DNA from: Specibacter cremeus
GTDB lineage: Bacteria > Actinomycetota > Actinomycetes > Actinomycetales > Micrococcaceae
DNA: 40,752 bases
Assembly (NCBI RefSeq): GCF_003946885.1
Contig: NZ_RWKQ01000019.1
Span: 1 to 40,752 of the forward strand
Direction of reading: 5' to 3'
This document shows positions 1 through 11,208 of the stretch, piece by piece; within the stretch, counting starts at the first letter, position 1; every line of letters begins with the position of its first letter. The notes under the pieces were generated by a model. That model had not been told where the DNA came from. It ran no database searches and saw only the letters and a program-made list of their open reading frames with translations. Both the position numbers and the translations under genes were made by a program.

Positions 1-39
1 TGACACCAGCCCGCCCAGCCTAACTACACGGCATTGGCA

Positions 40-975
40 CTAGCCGTGCAACGCCAGCGCGTCCTCGACCTCCTCCGCCGTCGGGTAGGCCGCCTGGGTG
101 CCGCATTTCGTCGTGGCCAGAGCGGCCGCCACGGACGCGTACCGCGCCGCGTCCACGAGTGCGTCGCCCGCCGCCAGGCGTGCGGCCACGGCGCCCGTGA
201 ACGCGTCGCCGGCGCCGGTCGTGTCGACGGCGGCCACGGTGGTCGGTGCAACCCGCACCGGTTCGCCGCCGGTCGCCAGCACCACGGAGCCCTGCGAGCC
301 GAGGGTCACCAGCGCGTTGGGGATGCCGCGGGCGGTGAGGGCCTCCGCCACCGGCGCCCACTCACCGGCGGCCGCATCCGCCCCGGGCAGGGCCGGGACG
401 TCCAGGAATTGCGCGGCCTCGTGCGCGTTGACGAGCAGCACATCGCAGTACCGCACCAACTCGTCGTCGACCGCGGCGTACGGTGACAGGTTCAGCAACA
501 CCGTTGCCCCGGCGTCGTGCCCCAACCGCGCCGCGGCCGTGACCGTGGGGGGCGGCACCTCCAGGCACAGGCAGACGACGGCGGCACCGGCGAACGCGGC
601 CGGGTCCAGGTCGGCGGGGGTGAGCGTGCCGTTGGCGCCGGCGTCGATGATGATGGTGTTCTCCGCGTGCGCGTCGACGGAGATGACGGCCACACCCGTC
701 GGCGCGTCGGCACGGCGGATGCGGCCGGTGTCCACCCCGGCACCGGACACCGACGCCAGCAGCATGTCGCCGTTCGCATCGGATCCGACGGCGCCGAGCA
801 GTGCCGTGTCGCCGCCGAGGCGAGCCGCCGCGACGGCCTGGTTGGCGCTCTTGCCGCCCGGGTTGACGGCGAAACCGTGCCCGTGCAGCGTTTCGCCCGG
901 TTGCGGGAGCCGGTCCGTGTAGATGGTGAGGTCGGCGTTCAGCGACCCGGCCACGACGATGCGTGCGGAATTCAT
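40..975 (-). CDS. rbsK: ribokinase (PfkB family)
   Basis: Phosphorylates D-ribose to ribose-5-phosphate in the cytoplasm. The 311-residue protein has normal ribokinase length. It opens with a substrate-binding strand (VVAGSLNADL), has the PGGKSANQA segment (usually PGGKGANQA) near residues 39-47, and carries the PfkB signature DTTGAGDAFTG near the C terminus, whose Asp is the catalytic base. An AAAGG ribosome site sits before the ATG at 975. It is the last gene of a three-gene operon after the nucleoside hydrolase and MFS transporter (37-nt gap), which fits use of ribose released from nucleosides. Other PfkB sugar kinases are possible, but the neighbours favour ribose. Confidence 0.88.
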   Translation of the reverse strand: MNSARIVVAGSLNADLTIYTDRLPQPGETLHGHGFAVNPGGKSANQAVAAARLGGDTALLGAVGSDANGDMLLASVSGAGVDTGRIRRADAPTGVAVISVDAHAENTIIIDAGANGTLTPADLDPAAFAGAAVVCLCLEVPPPTVTAAARLGHDAGATVLLNLSPYAAVDDELVRYCDVLLVNAHEAAQFLDVPALPGADAAAGEWAPVAEALTARGIPNALVTLGSQGSVVLATGGEPVRVAPTTVAAVDTTGAGDAFTGAVAARLAAGDALVDAARYASVAAALATTKCGTQAAYPTAEEVEDALALHG

Positions 976-1012
976 GGCGTGCCTTTCGATGCGGTGCGGG
1001 GTGGAGGCCGGC

Positions 1013-2431
1013 TCAGGCGTGGACCTCGGCCTCCACGGGCTTCGGGATCAACAGGGACGCCGCGAGCGCCAGCGCCGTGATGACCAGTGCCACGACCACG
1101 ACTGTCGTGTACGAGGCAACGACGCCCATGGACGCGGTGGCCACCAGGATGGCGGGCAGCACCAGGAAACTCAGCCCGGCGCCCAGGTTGAACGCGCCGG
1201 CGTTCATGCCGGGCAGGAAGCCGGGGTTGCCCTTGGGGGAGTGCACCACGCCAAGACCGTTGAGCATGATGTTCACCGTGCCGGCGTACATGATGCCCAG
1301 CAGCGCCGTGCCGGCGATCATCAGCGGCAGGTTGTGCAGGCCGAGGAAGCCGATCACGGCCAGCGCCACCAGGGCGCCGACCATGCCCGTGCGCAGCACC
1401 CTGGTGTAGCCCAGCACGGGGGCCAGCCGGCCGCTGATCGGGCCGAAGACCCAGCCCAGCAGCGCGTACGGGGTGAGGATCAGCAGCGACATTTCGGTCG
1501 CCCCGATGGCGAAGCCCGGCTTGGCGGCCTGCACGAACGCGGGCACGATGCCGTTGATCGCGGCGAAGATGCCCGTCATGGTCAAGATGGTGGTCAGCAG
1601 GGTGGCCCAGGTGGAGCGCTGGCGCAGGTGCACGATCTGGACCATCGGGTGCTTGGAGCGCTTCTCCGTCGCCCAGAACAGGATGAAGGCGATCGCGGCG
1701 ATCGCGGCCAGGGCGATGACCAGCACCAGGGTGCTGGTCGAGTAACCGCCCAGCAGGGCCGTGGCCTCGTTCAACATGGTCAGCAGGGCGCCGACGGCGA
1801 TGACGATGAAGAGCACGCCCCACCAGTCCATCCGGGTGCCCTCGCCGGGCTTGCTCTCGCGGGCCAGGACCGCCACCAGGACGGCGGCCGCCGCGCCCAG
1901 GACAACCATCAGCCAGAAGACGCTGCGGAAGCCGTAGTGCTGGGCCAGGAAGCCGCCCACGAACGAGTCGATGCCGGCGATGCCGCCGTTGACGGCCGTG
2001 ATCAGGCCCATCAGGACGCCGTATTTTTTCGGGTCGGTGACCTCGGAGCGCAGCATGATCAGGGCCAGCGGAACGGTGGGGCCGCTGACGCCCTGGATGA
2101 TGCGTCCCACAAACAGCCAGGTCACGTCGGGGGCGAGCGCGGAGATGACCGAGCCGACGGCCATGAGGACCATCATGGCCAGCAGCACCCTTTTGCGGCC
2201 GATGATGTCGCTGAGACGGGGCAGGAACAGGGAGAACAGTGCGGCGGCGGTGAAGAACGAGGTCTGGGACAGGCCGATCACGGCCTGGTTGGTGTGCAGT
2301 TCCTCGCCCATGATGACCAGCGCCGGGCTGAGCATGGACGCGTTGAGCTGGAACGCGATGCAGGCGGCCAGCAATGCCACCATCAGGGCCGTGACGTTGC
2401 CGGCCTTGGACTTGGCTGCGGCGATGCTCAT
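1013..2431 (-). CDS. MFS transporter, probable nucleoside permease
   Basis: A 472-residue major facilitator protein with 12-14 predicted hydrophobic helices. It resembles the DHA2-like drug:H+ antiporters: the loop after helix 2 reads RLSDIIGRKR, the classical MFS motif A, and the next region WLFVGRIIQGVSG is motif-B-like. I place the start at the ATG at 2431, which overlaps the stop of the upstream nucleoside hydrolase in an ATGA junction and so indicates translational coupling. The open frame continues upstream inside the hydrolase but has no family similarity there. Sitting between a nucleoside hydrolase and ribokinase, it probably imports ribonucleosides; that substrate is inferred from context only. 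Confidence 0.85.
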   Translation of the reverse strand: MSIAAAKSKAGNVTALMVALLAACIAFQLNASMLSPALVIMGEELHTNQAVIGLSQTSFFTAAALFSLFLPRLSDIIGRKRVLLAMMVLMAVGSVISALAPDVTWLFVGRIIQGVSGPTVPLALIMLRSEVTDPKKYGVLMGLITAVNGGIAGIDSFVGGFLAQHYGFRSVFWLMVVLGAAAAVLVAVLARESKPGEGTRMDWWGVLFIVIAVGALLTMLNEATALLGGYSTSTLVLVIALAAIAAIAFILFWATEKRSKHPMVQIVHLRQRSTWATLLTTILTMTGIFAAINGIVPAFVQAAKPGFAIGATEMSLLILTPYALLGWVFGPISGRLAPVLGYTRVLRTGMVGALVALAVIGFLGLHNLPLMIAGTALLGIMYAGTVNIMLNGLGVVHSPKGNPGFLPGMNAGAFNLGAGLSFLVLPAILVATASMGVVASYTTVVVVALVITALALAASLLIPKPVEAEVHA

Positions 2432-3408
2432 GCCGCCACGTCCCCGATCCGCACCAGGGCGTCGGTCACCAGGCCCCAGAATTTCTCGTGGTCCAGGGTG
2501 ACGGCAACGGAGGTGTTGCAGTCCGCGGGCGGCTCGGCGCGGAAATCGGCGACGGTCATGCCGAGTGTCAGGGTGCCGGTCAGTTCGATGTCGACCGGGA
2601 CCTTCCGGGTGGTCATCACGGTCGGGTCGATCACGTAGGCGACGGCGCACGGGTCGTGGACGGGCGGGTAGTCGAAGCCCTGGGCGTCCTTGTAGGTCTT
2701 GGTGAAGAACTCCATCAATTCCATGACGAACCTGGCGGGCCCGGTGCCGACGGCCTCGATCTTGGCCACGACGTCGGGGGTTGCCAGCGCCTGGTGGGTC
2801 AGGTCCAGGCCCACCATGACCACGGGCCACTTCTCGTTGAACACGATGTGCGCGGCCTCGGGGTCGATCTTGATGTTGAACTCGGCCACCGCGCTCCAGT
2901 TGCCCACATGGTAGCCGCCGCCCATGAGCACGACCTCCCGCACGCGTTCGACGATGCGCGGCTCCTTCCGGGCTGCCATGGCGATGTTCGTCAGGCCGGC
3001 CGTGGGCACCAGCGTCACGGTGCCGGGCTCGTGCGCCATGATCGTGTCGATGATGAGGTCGACGGCGTGGCGCGGGTCCAGCTCGATGGTCGGCTCGGGC
3101 TGGGCGGGGCCGTCCATGCCGGATTCGCCGTGGATGTCCGGCGCCGTTTCGATGCTGCGCACCAGCGGGCGGTCGCAGCCGGCCGCGAACGGGACGCCGG
3201 TGATGCCGGCGATGGTGCCCACGACCAGGGCGTTGCGGGTCACCTTCTCCAGTGTCTGGTTGCCGACGACGGTGGTCACGGCCAGCAACTCGATGTTGGG
3301 GTTGCCGTGGGCCAGCAGCATGGCGACCGCGTCGTCGTGGCCGGGGTCGCAGTCCAGGATGATCTTGCGGGGGGTGGTGGCCGGTGCCGGGCTGGATTCG
3401 GGGTTCAC
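2428..3408 (-). CDS. ribonucleoside hydrolase (IunH/RihA-C family)
   Basis: Hydrolyses the N-glycosidic bond of ribonucleosides to give base and ribose. The hallmark DCDPGHDDAVA near the N terminus supplies the Ca2+-binding and catalytic aspartates, and VLMGGGYHVGN and a C-terminal HDPCAVAY segment (Ca2+/ribose-binding region) are also present. I chose GTG at 3408 (326 residues) because GGAGAG lies 6 nt upstream and the family core starts soon after. An ATG at 3495 would add 29 residues without similarity and would sit inside a LacI-type operator. First gene of the operon; its stop overlaps the MFS start. Substrate preference (purine or pyrimidine) cannot be read from sequence. Confidence 0.88.
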   Translation of the reverse strand: MNPESSPAPATTPRKIILDCDPGHDDAVAMLLAHGNPNIELLAVTTVVGNQTLEKVTRNALVVGTIAGITGVPFAAGCDRPLVRSIETAPDIHGESGMDGPAQPEPTIELDPRHAVDLIIDTIMAHEPGTVTLVPTAGLTNIAMAARKEPRIVERVREVVLMGGGYHVGNWSAVAEFNIKIDPEAAHIVFNEKWPVVMVGLDLTHQALATPDVVAKIEAVGTGPARFVMELMEFFTKTYKDAQGFDYPPVHDPCAVAYVIDPTVMTTRKVPVDIELTGTLTLGMTVADFRAEPPADCNTSVAVTLDHEKFWGLVTDALVRIGDVAA

Positions 3409-3487
3409 GGTGCTCTCCACGTCGTCGGGGTTCCTGCGCACGGCCGGCGCAGGGTCTTCCCTATGAAGTGTGACACCAGCGGAATGT

Positions 3488-3507
3488 GACGTCAAGCGCT
3501 TAACGTC
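3488..3507. promoter_or_regulatory. LacI-type operator, hydrolase-proximal
   Basis: GACGTCAAGCGCTTAACGTC is a 20-bp inverted repeat with 9 of 10 pairs matched, centred on the AAGCGCTT core typical of LacI/GalR operators. It lies between the divergent nucleoside hydrolase and LacI genes. Confidence 0.7.
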
Positions 3508-3525
3508 ATGAATTCGACGTCACGG

Positions 3526-3539
3526 ATCAAGCGCTTGAT
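3526..3539. promoter_or_regulatory. LacI-type operator, regulator-proximal
   Basis: ATCAAGCGCTTGAT is a perfect 14-bp palindrome sharing the TCAAGCGCTT core with the site at 3488-3507. The two centres are 35 bp apart. It lies 44 bp before the chosen start of the LacI gene, suggesting autoregulation together with control of the salvage operon. Confidence 0.75.
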
Positions 3540-3582
3540 GCCAGAAGCGGCGGGGGGCGCCGGCGGCCGCTACCATCGAGTC

Positions 3583-4644
3583 ATGGGGTCCGGCGAAGTT
3601 TCCAAGCACACGAACGGCTATGGGCAGTCCGCCCCGCGTGCGACGGCCGCCATGGTGGCCGCGCGGGCGGGGGTGTCCACCGCGACCGTGTCGCTCGTGA
3701 TCAACGGGAAGACGGCCGGGCGGGTCTCGGCGGACACGATCGAGGCGGTGCAGCGGGCCATCGCCGAACTCGGCTACGTCGTGGACGGCATCGGCAGTTC
3801 GCTGGCGCGCGGCGGCAGCAACATCGTGATCCTCGTCGCCCCGGATGTGGCGAACCCGTTCTACGCCGACGTCATAGCGGGGGTCCGTGGCGCCCTGGGC
3901 GACGACTACCAGCTGCTGCTGTCAGTGACCGACGCCGGCAAGACGCCGGAGCCCGGGGACATCCGCAAGTTGTTCTCGCTGCGCCCGGCCGGGTTGCTGG
4001 TCGACGCCCCGGGCACGGACTTCCTGGCCCACCTGGCGCCCGTGAGCCCGATGGTGCTGCTGGACGCGCCCGGCATTGACAGCACGGCGCCGTCCGTGAA
4101 CTTCGACGTCGCCCACGGGGCCCGCGAGCTGGCCGACCACCTGGCCGGCCTCGGGCACCGGCGCGTCGCCTACCTGGACGCCGTGACGGGCACGGGCACG
4201 TTCCGGCTGCGCCGGGACGCCTTCCTGGCCCGGGCGGTCGAGCGGGGCCTGAAGACCGTTGCCGACGCCGGCGCGAAGGTCGACATTGCGGCGTCCGCCG
4301 CCGCGTTCGCCGACGCCTGGCCGCGCTGGGCACCCGCGGGGGTGACCGCCGTCGTCTGTGCCACCGACACACACGCCTACGGCGTGTTCGCGCAGGCACG
4401 GCGGGCCGGGCTGCGGATACCGGACGACGTGGCCGTGGCCGGGTTCGACGACCTGCCGTACTCGGCCACCAGCACTCCCGGGCTGACGAGCGTCCGCCTG
4501 CCCGCCGCCGCGCTCGGCCGGGCGGCCGGCAGCCAGCTGCGCCGGCTCATGGAGGGCATGCCCGTCGAGGAGTCCCGCGTGCTGCTGCCCAGCCGGCTCA
4601 TGGTGCGCGGATCGACGGACCCGTCGCATCCAGGGCGCGCGTAG
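3583..4644 (+). CDS. LacI-family repressor of the nucleoside salvage operon
   Basis: A 353-residue LacI/GalR regulator. The N-terminal helix-turn-helix (residues about 22-42, VAARAGVSTATVSLVING) is followed by a hinge and a periplasmic-binding-protein-like effector domain ending in the usual DDVAVAGFDDLPYS and TSVRLP segments. I start at ATG 3583; an in-frame ATG at 3508 lies next to the operators and adds a low-complexity Gly/Ala/Arg stretch. Divergent from the hydrolase-MFS-ribokinase operon with two palindromes between, so it is probably a local repressor responding to a ribonucleoside or ribose. The effector is inferred, not visible. Confidence 0.88.
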   Translation: MGSGEVSKHTNGYGQSAPRATAAMVAARAGVSTATVSLVINGKTAGRVSADTIEAVQRAIAELGYVVDGIGSSLARGGSNIVILVAPDVANPFYADVIAGVRGALGDDYQLLLSVTDAGKTPEPGDIRKLFSLRPAGLLVDAPGTDFLAHLAPVSPMVLLDAPGIDSTAPSVNFDVAHGARELADHLAGLGHRRVAYLDAVTGTGTFRLRRDAFLARAVERGLKTVADAGAKVDIAASAAAFADAWPRWAPAGVTAVVCATDTHAYGVFAQARRAGLRIPDDVAVAGFDDLPYSATSTPGLTSVRLPAAALGRAAGSQLRRLMEGMPVEESRVLLPSRLMVRGSTDPSHPGRA

Positions 4645-4665
4645 GTGGCTGTCAGGAACAGCCAC
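4645..4665 (+). terminator. hairpin after the LacI gene
   Basis: GTGGCTGT and ACAGCCAC form an 8-bp perfect stem with a 5-nt loop directly after the LacI stop codon and 15 nt before the lysS start. No U-tract follows, as is common in actinobacteria. It could also act in the lysS leader. Confidence 0.5.
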
Positions 4666-4679
4666 TAAGCTTGGTTGGC

Positions 4680-6179
4680 GTGAGTGCTGAAAATACCGTG
4701 ACCCTCGAGGCCGGCGATGTTTCCGAGCAGATGCATGTTCGTTTGGAGAAGCGGGCCAAGCTGCTCGAACGCGGTGAGCAGGCCTACCCGGTGGGCGTCG
4801 CCCGCACCCACACCATCGAGGAAATCCGCGAGAAGTTCCCCGACCTGGCCCCCGACGACGCCACCGGTGAGATCGTCGGCGTCGCCGGCCGCGTCGTGTT
4901 CGTCCGCAACAAAGGAAAGCTCTGCTTTGCCACGCTGCAGTCCGGCGCCGGGACGCGCCTGCAGGTCATGTTGTCGCTGGCGGGCGTCGGCGAGGATTCG
5001 CTGGCCGACTGGAAGTCGCTGGTGGACCTGGGTGACCACGTCTTCGTGCACGGGGAGGTCATCAGCTCCCGCCGCGGCGAACTGTCCGTCATGGCCGATT
5101 TCTGGTCGATGGCCTCGAAGTCGCTGCGCCCCCTGCCGGTGCTGTACGCCGAGTTGTCCGAGGAGATGCGGGTCCGGCGGCGTTATGTCGACCTGATTGT
5201 GCGCGACGCGGCCCGCGAGCAGGTGCGTACGCGTTCGGCCATTGTGAAGGCCATTCGCGACACGCTCAATGCCGAGGAATACATCGAGCTGGAAACGCCG
5301 ATTCTGCAGCTGGTGCACGGCGGCGCCGCGGCCCGTCCGTTCCGCACCCACATGAATGCGTTTGACCAGCCGATGACGCTGCGAATTGCGTTGGAGCTAT
5401 ACCTGAAGCGGGCCGTCGTGGGCGGCCTGGACAAAGTCTTTGAGGTGGGGCGCATCTTCCGCAATGAGGGTGTTGATTCCACCCACAGCCCGGAATTCAC
5501 CATGCTCGAGGCGTATGAGGCCTACGGCGACCAATTCACCATGGCCAAAACCATTCAGCGGGTAATCCTGGCCGCCGCCGACGCCGTCGGATCACGCGTC
5601 ATCGAGACCGACCGCGGCACCATCAACCTCGAGGGCGTTTGGCCGTGGCTGCCCGTCTACCGGGGATTGTCCGACGCCGTGGGCCGGGAGATCACCCCGG
5701 ATACCCCGGCGGAGGTGCTGCGCGAAATAGCGGCCGCCCATGAGATGAGGATTGACCCGGCCTGGAATGCCGAGAAGCTGGTCGTGGAATTGTTCGGCGA
5801 AATCGTCGAACCGACGCTCATCCAGCCCACATTCGTGTGCGACTACCCGCCGTCGGCCCAGCCGCTGGCGCGTCCGCACCGTGACAACCCGGCCCTGATC
5901 GAGGCGTGGGACCTGGTCATTGACGGCCGGGAGACGGGCACCGCCTTCTCGGAGCTCGTCGATCCGGTCATCCAGCGCCAGCGCCTGACGCAGCAGTCGC
6001 TGGCCGCCGCCGCGGGCGATCCGGAGGCCATGCAATTGGATGAGGATTTCCTGCGCGCCTTGGAATACGGGGCTCCGCCGATGGGCGGTTTGGGCTTGGG
6101 GGTCGACCGGTTGGTGATGTTGTTCACCCGGGTCGGAATTCGTGAGGCGATCCTCTTCCCCCTGATGAAACCTGAGTAG
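4680..6179 (+). CDS. lysS: lysine--tRNA ligase, class II
   Basis: Charges tRNA-Lys with lysine. The 499-residue protein has the N-terminal OB-fold anticodon-binding domain (the beta strands around GVAGRVVFVRNKGKLCFA) and the class II catalytic core. Motif 2 is FRNEGVDSTHSPEFTMLE at roughly residues 259-277, and motif 3 is GLGLGVDRLVMLF near the C terminus. I start at GTG 4680; a TTG three codons upstream is possible, and neither has a clear Shine-Dalgarno site, so a leaderless or weakly initiated transcript is possible. The small membrane protein follows after 12 nt and then lsr2, a gene order I recognise from Arthrobacter. Confidence 0.96.
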   Translation: MSAENTVTLEAGDVSEQMHVRLEKRAKLLERGEQAYPVGVARTHTIEEIREKFPDLAPDDATGEIVGVAGRVVFVRNKGKLCFATLQSGAGTRLQVMLSLAGVGEDSLADWKSLVDLGDHVFVHGEVISSRRGELSVMADFWSMASKSLRPLPVLYAELSEEMRVRRRYVDLIVRDAAREQVRTRSAIVKAIRDTLNAEEYIELETPILQLVHGGAAARPFRTHMNAFDQPMTLRIALELYLKRAVVGGLDKVFEVGRIFRNEGVDSTHSPEFTMLEAYEAYGDQFTMAKTIQRVILAAADAVGSRVIETDRGTINLEGVWPWLPVYRGLSDAVGREITPDTPAEVLREIAAAHEMRIDPAWNAEKLVVELFGEIVEPTLIQPTFVCDYPPSAQPLARPHRDNPALIEAWDLVIDGRETGTAFSELVDPVIQRQRLTQQSLAAAAGDPEAMQLDEDFLRALEYGAPPMGGLGLGVDRLVMLFTRVGIREAILFPLMKPE

Positions 6180-6191
6180 AAGCTGGGAAAT

Positions 6192-6344
6192 ATGGAGTAT
6201 GTAGCAGTTATCGTTCCATCCGTCGGCGTCGGGGTCCTATTCTTCTTCGCCATGAAGGCCATCTTTAACGCGGACCGCGCCGAGCGCGAAGCGCTGGCCG
6301 CGGCGGAGCGCGAAGCCGCGCAAAAGGATGAATTTCCGCGCTAA
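6192..6344 (+). CDS. 50-residue single-pass membrane protein
   Basis: A short ATG-to-TAA reading frame 12 nt after lysS, with a weak purine-rich GGGAAA just upstream of the start. The product begins MEYVAVIVPSVGVGVLFFFAM: about 18 hydrophobic residues forming one membrane helix. A charged, Ala/Glu/Arg-rich helical tail (DRAEREALAAAEREAAQKDE) follows and is probably cytoplasmic or coiled coil. The amphipathic design and tight spacing to lysS argue that it is a real gene. I believe related small proteins occur at this position in other Arthrobacter genomes, but that is recollection. Function unknown. Confidence 0.7.
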   Translation: MEYVAVIVPSVGVGVLFFFAMKAIFNADRAEREALAAAEREAAQKDEFPR

Positions 6345-6388
6345 TTGCGCGCCCCTTTGACGCGGGGCCATGGGCCGAGCATAATTTA

Positions 6389-6411
6389 GGTTGAATCAAT
6401 GATATTCAACC
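6389..6411. promoter_or_regulatory. HAIR-like inverted repeat upstream of lsr2
   Basis: GGTTGAAT and ATTCAACC are perfect 8-bp arms separated by 7 bp, in a locally AT-rich stretch 24 bp before the lsr2 start. Arm sequence and spacing resemble the HspR-associated inverted repeat (CTTGAGT-N7-ACTCAAG), differing at the outer and penultimate bases. It may instead be a site for another MerR-type regulator or for Lsr2 itself. Confidence 0.45.
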
Positions 6412-6435
6412 CTATATGTGAGGCGGTAAGTCACC

Positions 6436-6765
6436 ATGGCACAAAGAGTCGAGATCACCCTGGTGGATGACCTGGACAAGTCCGCGGCCGATGAGAATGT
6501 GACGTTCGGGCTTGACGGGGTCAGCTACGAAATCGATCTGTCGAGTGCAAACGCACAGGAATTGCGCGACGCACTTGCCAAGTACATCGCCGCCGGCCGC
6601 CGTGCCGGTGGGCGCGCCATCCGCGGCCGCGGGCCGGCCGCCGCCTCGCGCAAAAGCGATGTCGGCGACATCCGGGCCTGGGCCCGTGACAATGGCTACA
6701 ACGTGCATGATCGCGGCCGCATCCAGGCCGACGTCCGTGAGGCCTACTACGCCGCGCAGGGCTGA
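6436..6765 (+). CDS. lsr2: Lsr2 family nucleoid-associated protein
   Basis: A 109-residue H-NS-like xenogeneic silencer that bridges AT-rich DNA. The N-terminal dimerisation domain reads MAQRVEITLVDDLD and includes the conserved TFGLDGVSYEIDL strands (residues 23-35). A basic linker rich in Arg/Gly follows. The C-terminal DNA-binding domain has the minor-groove-binding RGR (93-95) in NVHDRGRIQADV. Length and order match the family. Start ATG 6436. The upstream AT-rich inverted repeat may control it. A strong hairpin follows, separating it from clpC. In this GC-rich chromosome it would silence acquired DNA such as the 26-30 kb island. Confidence 0.95.
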   Translation: MAQRVEITLVDDLDKSAADENVTFGLDGVSYEIDLSSANAQELRDALAKYIAAGRRAGGRAIRGRGPAAASRKSDVGDIRAWARDNGYNVHDRGRIQADVREAYYAAQG

Positions 6766-6786
6766 GCGGCAACGTCCACCACATTG

Positions 6787-6824
6787 GACGCCGTCCGTCC
6801 CGGGAACCCGGGGTGGGCGGCGTC
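6787..6824 (+). terminator. lsr2 terminator hairpin
   Basis: GACGCCGTCCGTCCCGGG pairs with CCCGGGGTGGGCGGCGTC across a 2-nt AA gap. The stem is 18 bp with three G-U wobbles on the plus-strand RNA, so it pairs better as RNA than as DNA. It starts 21 nt after the lsr2 stop. No U-tract. Confidence 0.7.
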
Positions 6825-6928
6825 TGCCGCGTTAACAAGGGTGCACATTTCCCCTGTGGCGAACAAGCGCCCATCCGGGCTCGCACCTGCGTAGCATCAA
6901 AGTACGCAGTAGCTAGGAGTGTGGCGAA

Positions 6929-9418
<2,490 letters not shown>

Positions 9419-9440
9419 CCAAGGTCTCGACAGGCTGGAC

Positions 9441-9494
9441 ACCGGGGTCTCGACGGGCTCGACCACCGGTGGTCGAGCCCGTCGAGACCCCGGT
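9441..9494. repeat. 54-bp perfect palindrome (GGTCTCGAC...GCTCGACCACCGG family)
   Basis: A perfect palindrome centred on ACCGGT between 9467 and 9468; each arm reads ACCGGGGTCTCGACGGGCTC then GACCACC. Partial copies of the same unit flank it at 9422-9440 and 9495-9508. Related copies occur at 12551-12598, 14330-14383 and the window's right end, so this is a dispersed intergenic REP-like element. Confidence 0.85.
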
Positions 9495-9512
9495 AGTCGA
9501 GCCGAGACCCCG

Positions 9513-9557
9513 ACGACGCCGGTGACCCACCTTCCAAAGGTGGGTCACCGGCGTCGT
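9513..9557 (+). terminator. strong 21-bp hairpin after clpC
   Basis: A 21-bp perfect stem (left arm ACGACGCCGGTGACCCACC then TT) with a 3-nt CCA loop, 38 nt before the acetyltransferase start. It is the likely factor-independent or bidirectional terminator of clpC; no U-run follows. Confidence 0.65.
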
Positions 9558-9595
9558 GCGTTAAGCCCGCCCCGCCCGGGCCATAGACTGGCACG

Positions 9596-10102
9596 GTGAC
9601 CACCCACTTCCAGCTTCGCCCCGCCCGCACCTCCGACGTCGGCGCGATCAAGGCGCTGGTGGCGCCACTGGCCGACCGGCGCATCCTCATCGCCAAGGAG
9701 TCGGTGGCCTACTACGAGGCGCTGCAGGAATTCAGCGTCGCCGAGAGTGCCGGAAAGGTCATCGGCTGCGGCGCCCTGCACGTCATGTGGGAGGACCTGG
9801 CGGAGATCCGCACCCTGGCCAGCGCGGACGCGTGGCGGGGCCGGGGCGTGGGGCACGCGCTCGTCGAACGCCTGCTGCACGAGGCCCGCGAACTGGGCGT
9901 CAGCCGGGTCTTCTGCCTCACCTTCGAGGTCGAGTTCTTCCTGCGCCACCGCTTCACCGTGATGGCCAACCAGGAAGCCGTCGACCCGGCCGTGTATTCG
10001 GAACTGCTGCGGTCCCAGGACGAGGGCGTGGCCGAATTCCTCGACCTGGCCCGGGTCAAGCCCAATACGCTCGGCAACACGCGCATGATCCGCCACCTGT
10101 AA
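9596..10102 (+). CDS. amino-acid N-acetyltransferase (ArgA-like GNAT)
   Basis: A 168-residue GNAT protein probably transferring acetyl from acetyl-CoA to glutamate, the first step of arginine synthesis, as in the short stand-alone Rv2747-type ArgA of mycobacteria. It starts with the family's R-x-A beta strand (LRPARTSDVGAIKALV). The acetyl-CoA pyrophosphate loop is WRGRGVGHALVERLL at about residues 80-94. The segments GCGALHVMWEDLAEIRTLA and FCLTFEVEFF match the N-acetylglutamate synthase subgroup as I remember it. GTG start at 9596. Stand-alone gene between a hairpin and dhaK. Another amino-acid acetyltransferase is the main alternative. Confidence 0.75.
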   Translation: MTTHFQLRPARTSDVGAIKALVAPLADRRILIAKESVAYYEALQEFSVAESAGKVIGCGALHVMWEDLAEIRTLASADAWRGRGVGHALVERLLHEARELGVSRVFCLTFEVEFFLRHRFTVMANQEAVDPAVYSELLRSQDEGVAEFLDLARVKPNTLGNTRMIRHL

Positions 10103-10204
10103 CGTCCCCTACCCACGGCGCACGCCTGCCGGTAGGGTCGAGCCATGAGGCCGCCCCGCCGTTGCGCGGCCTTCGCTCACTGATTGCACTCGGAGGGTTC
10201 CGCC

Positions 10205-11206
<1,002 letters not shown>

Positions 11207-11208
11207 CC

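Noticed and set aside
1013-2830. A 605-codon version of the MFS gene
   Set aside because: The extra N-terminal part lies inside the nucleoside hydrolase in another frame and is Arg/Gly-rich nonsense; the ATGA junction at 2428-2431 gives the natural start.
6855-6875. ClgR-type operator upstream of clpC (GGCGAACAAGCGCC)
   Set aside because: The arms are GGCG/CGCC, whereas the ClgR consensus I recall needs CGC-N5-GCG in the other orientation.
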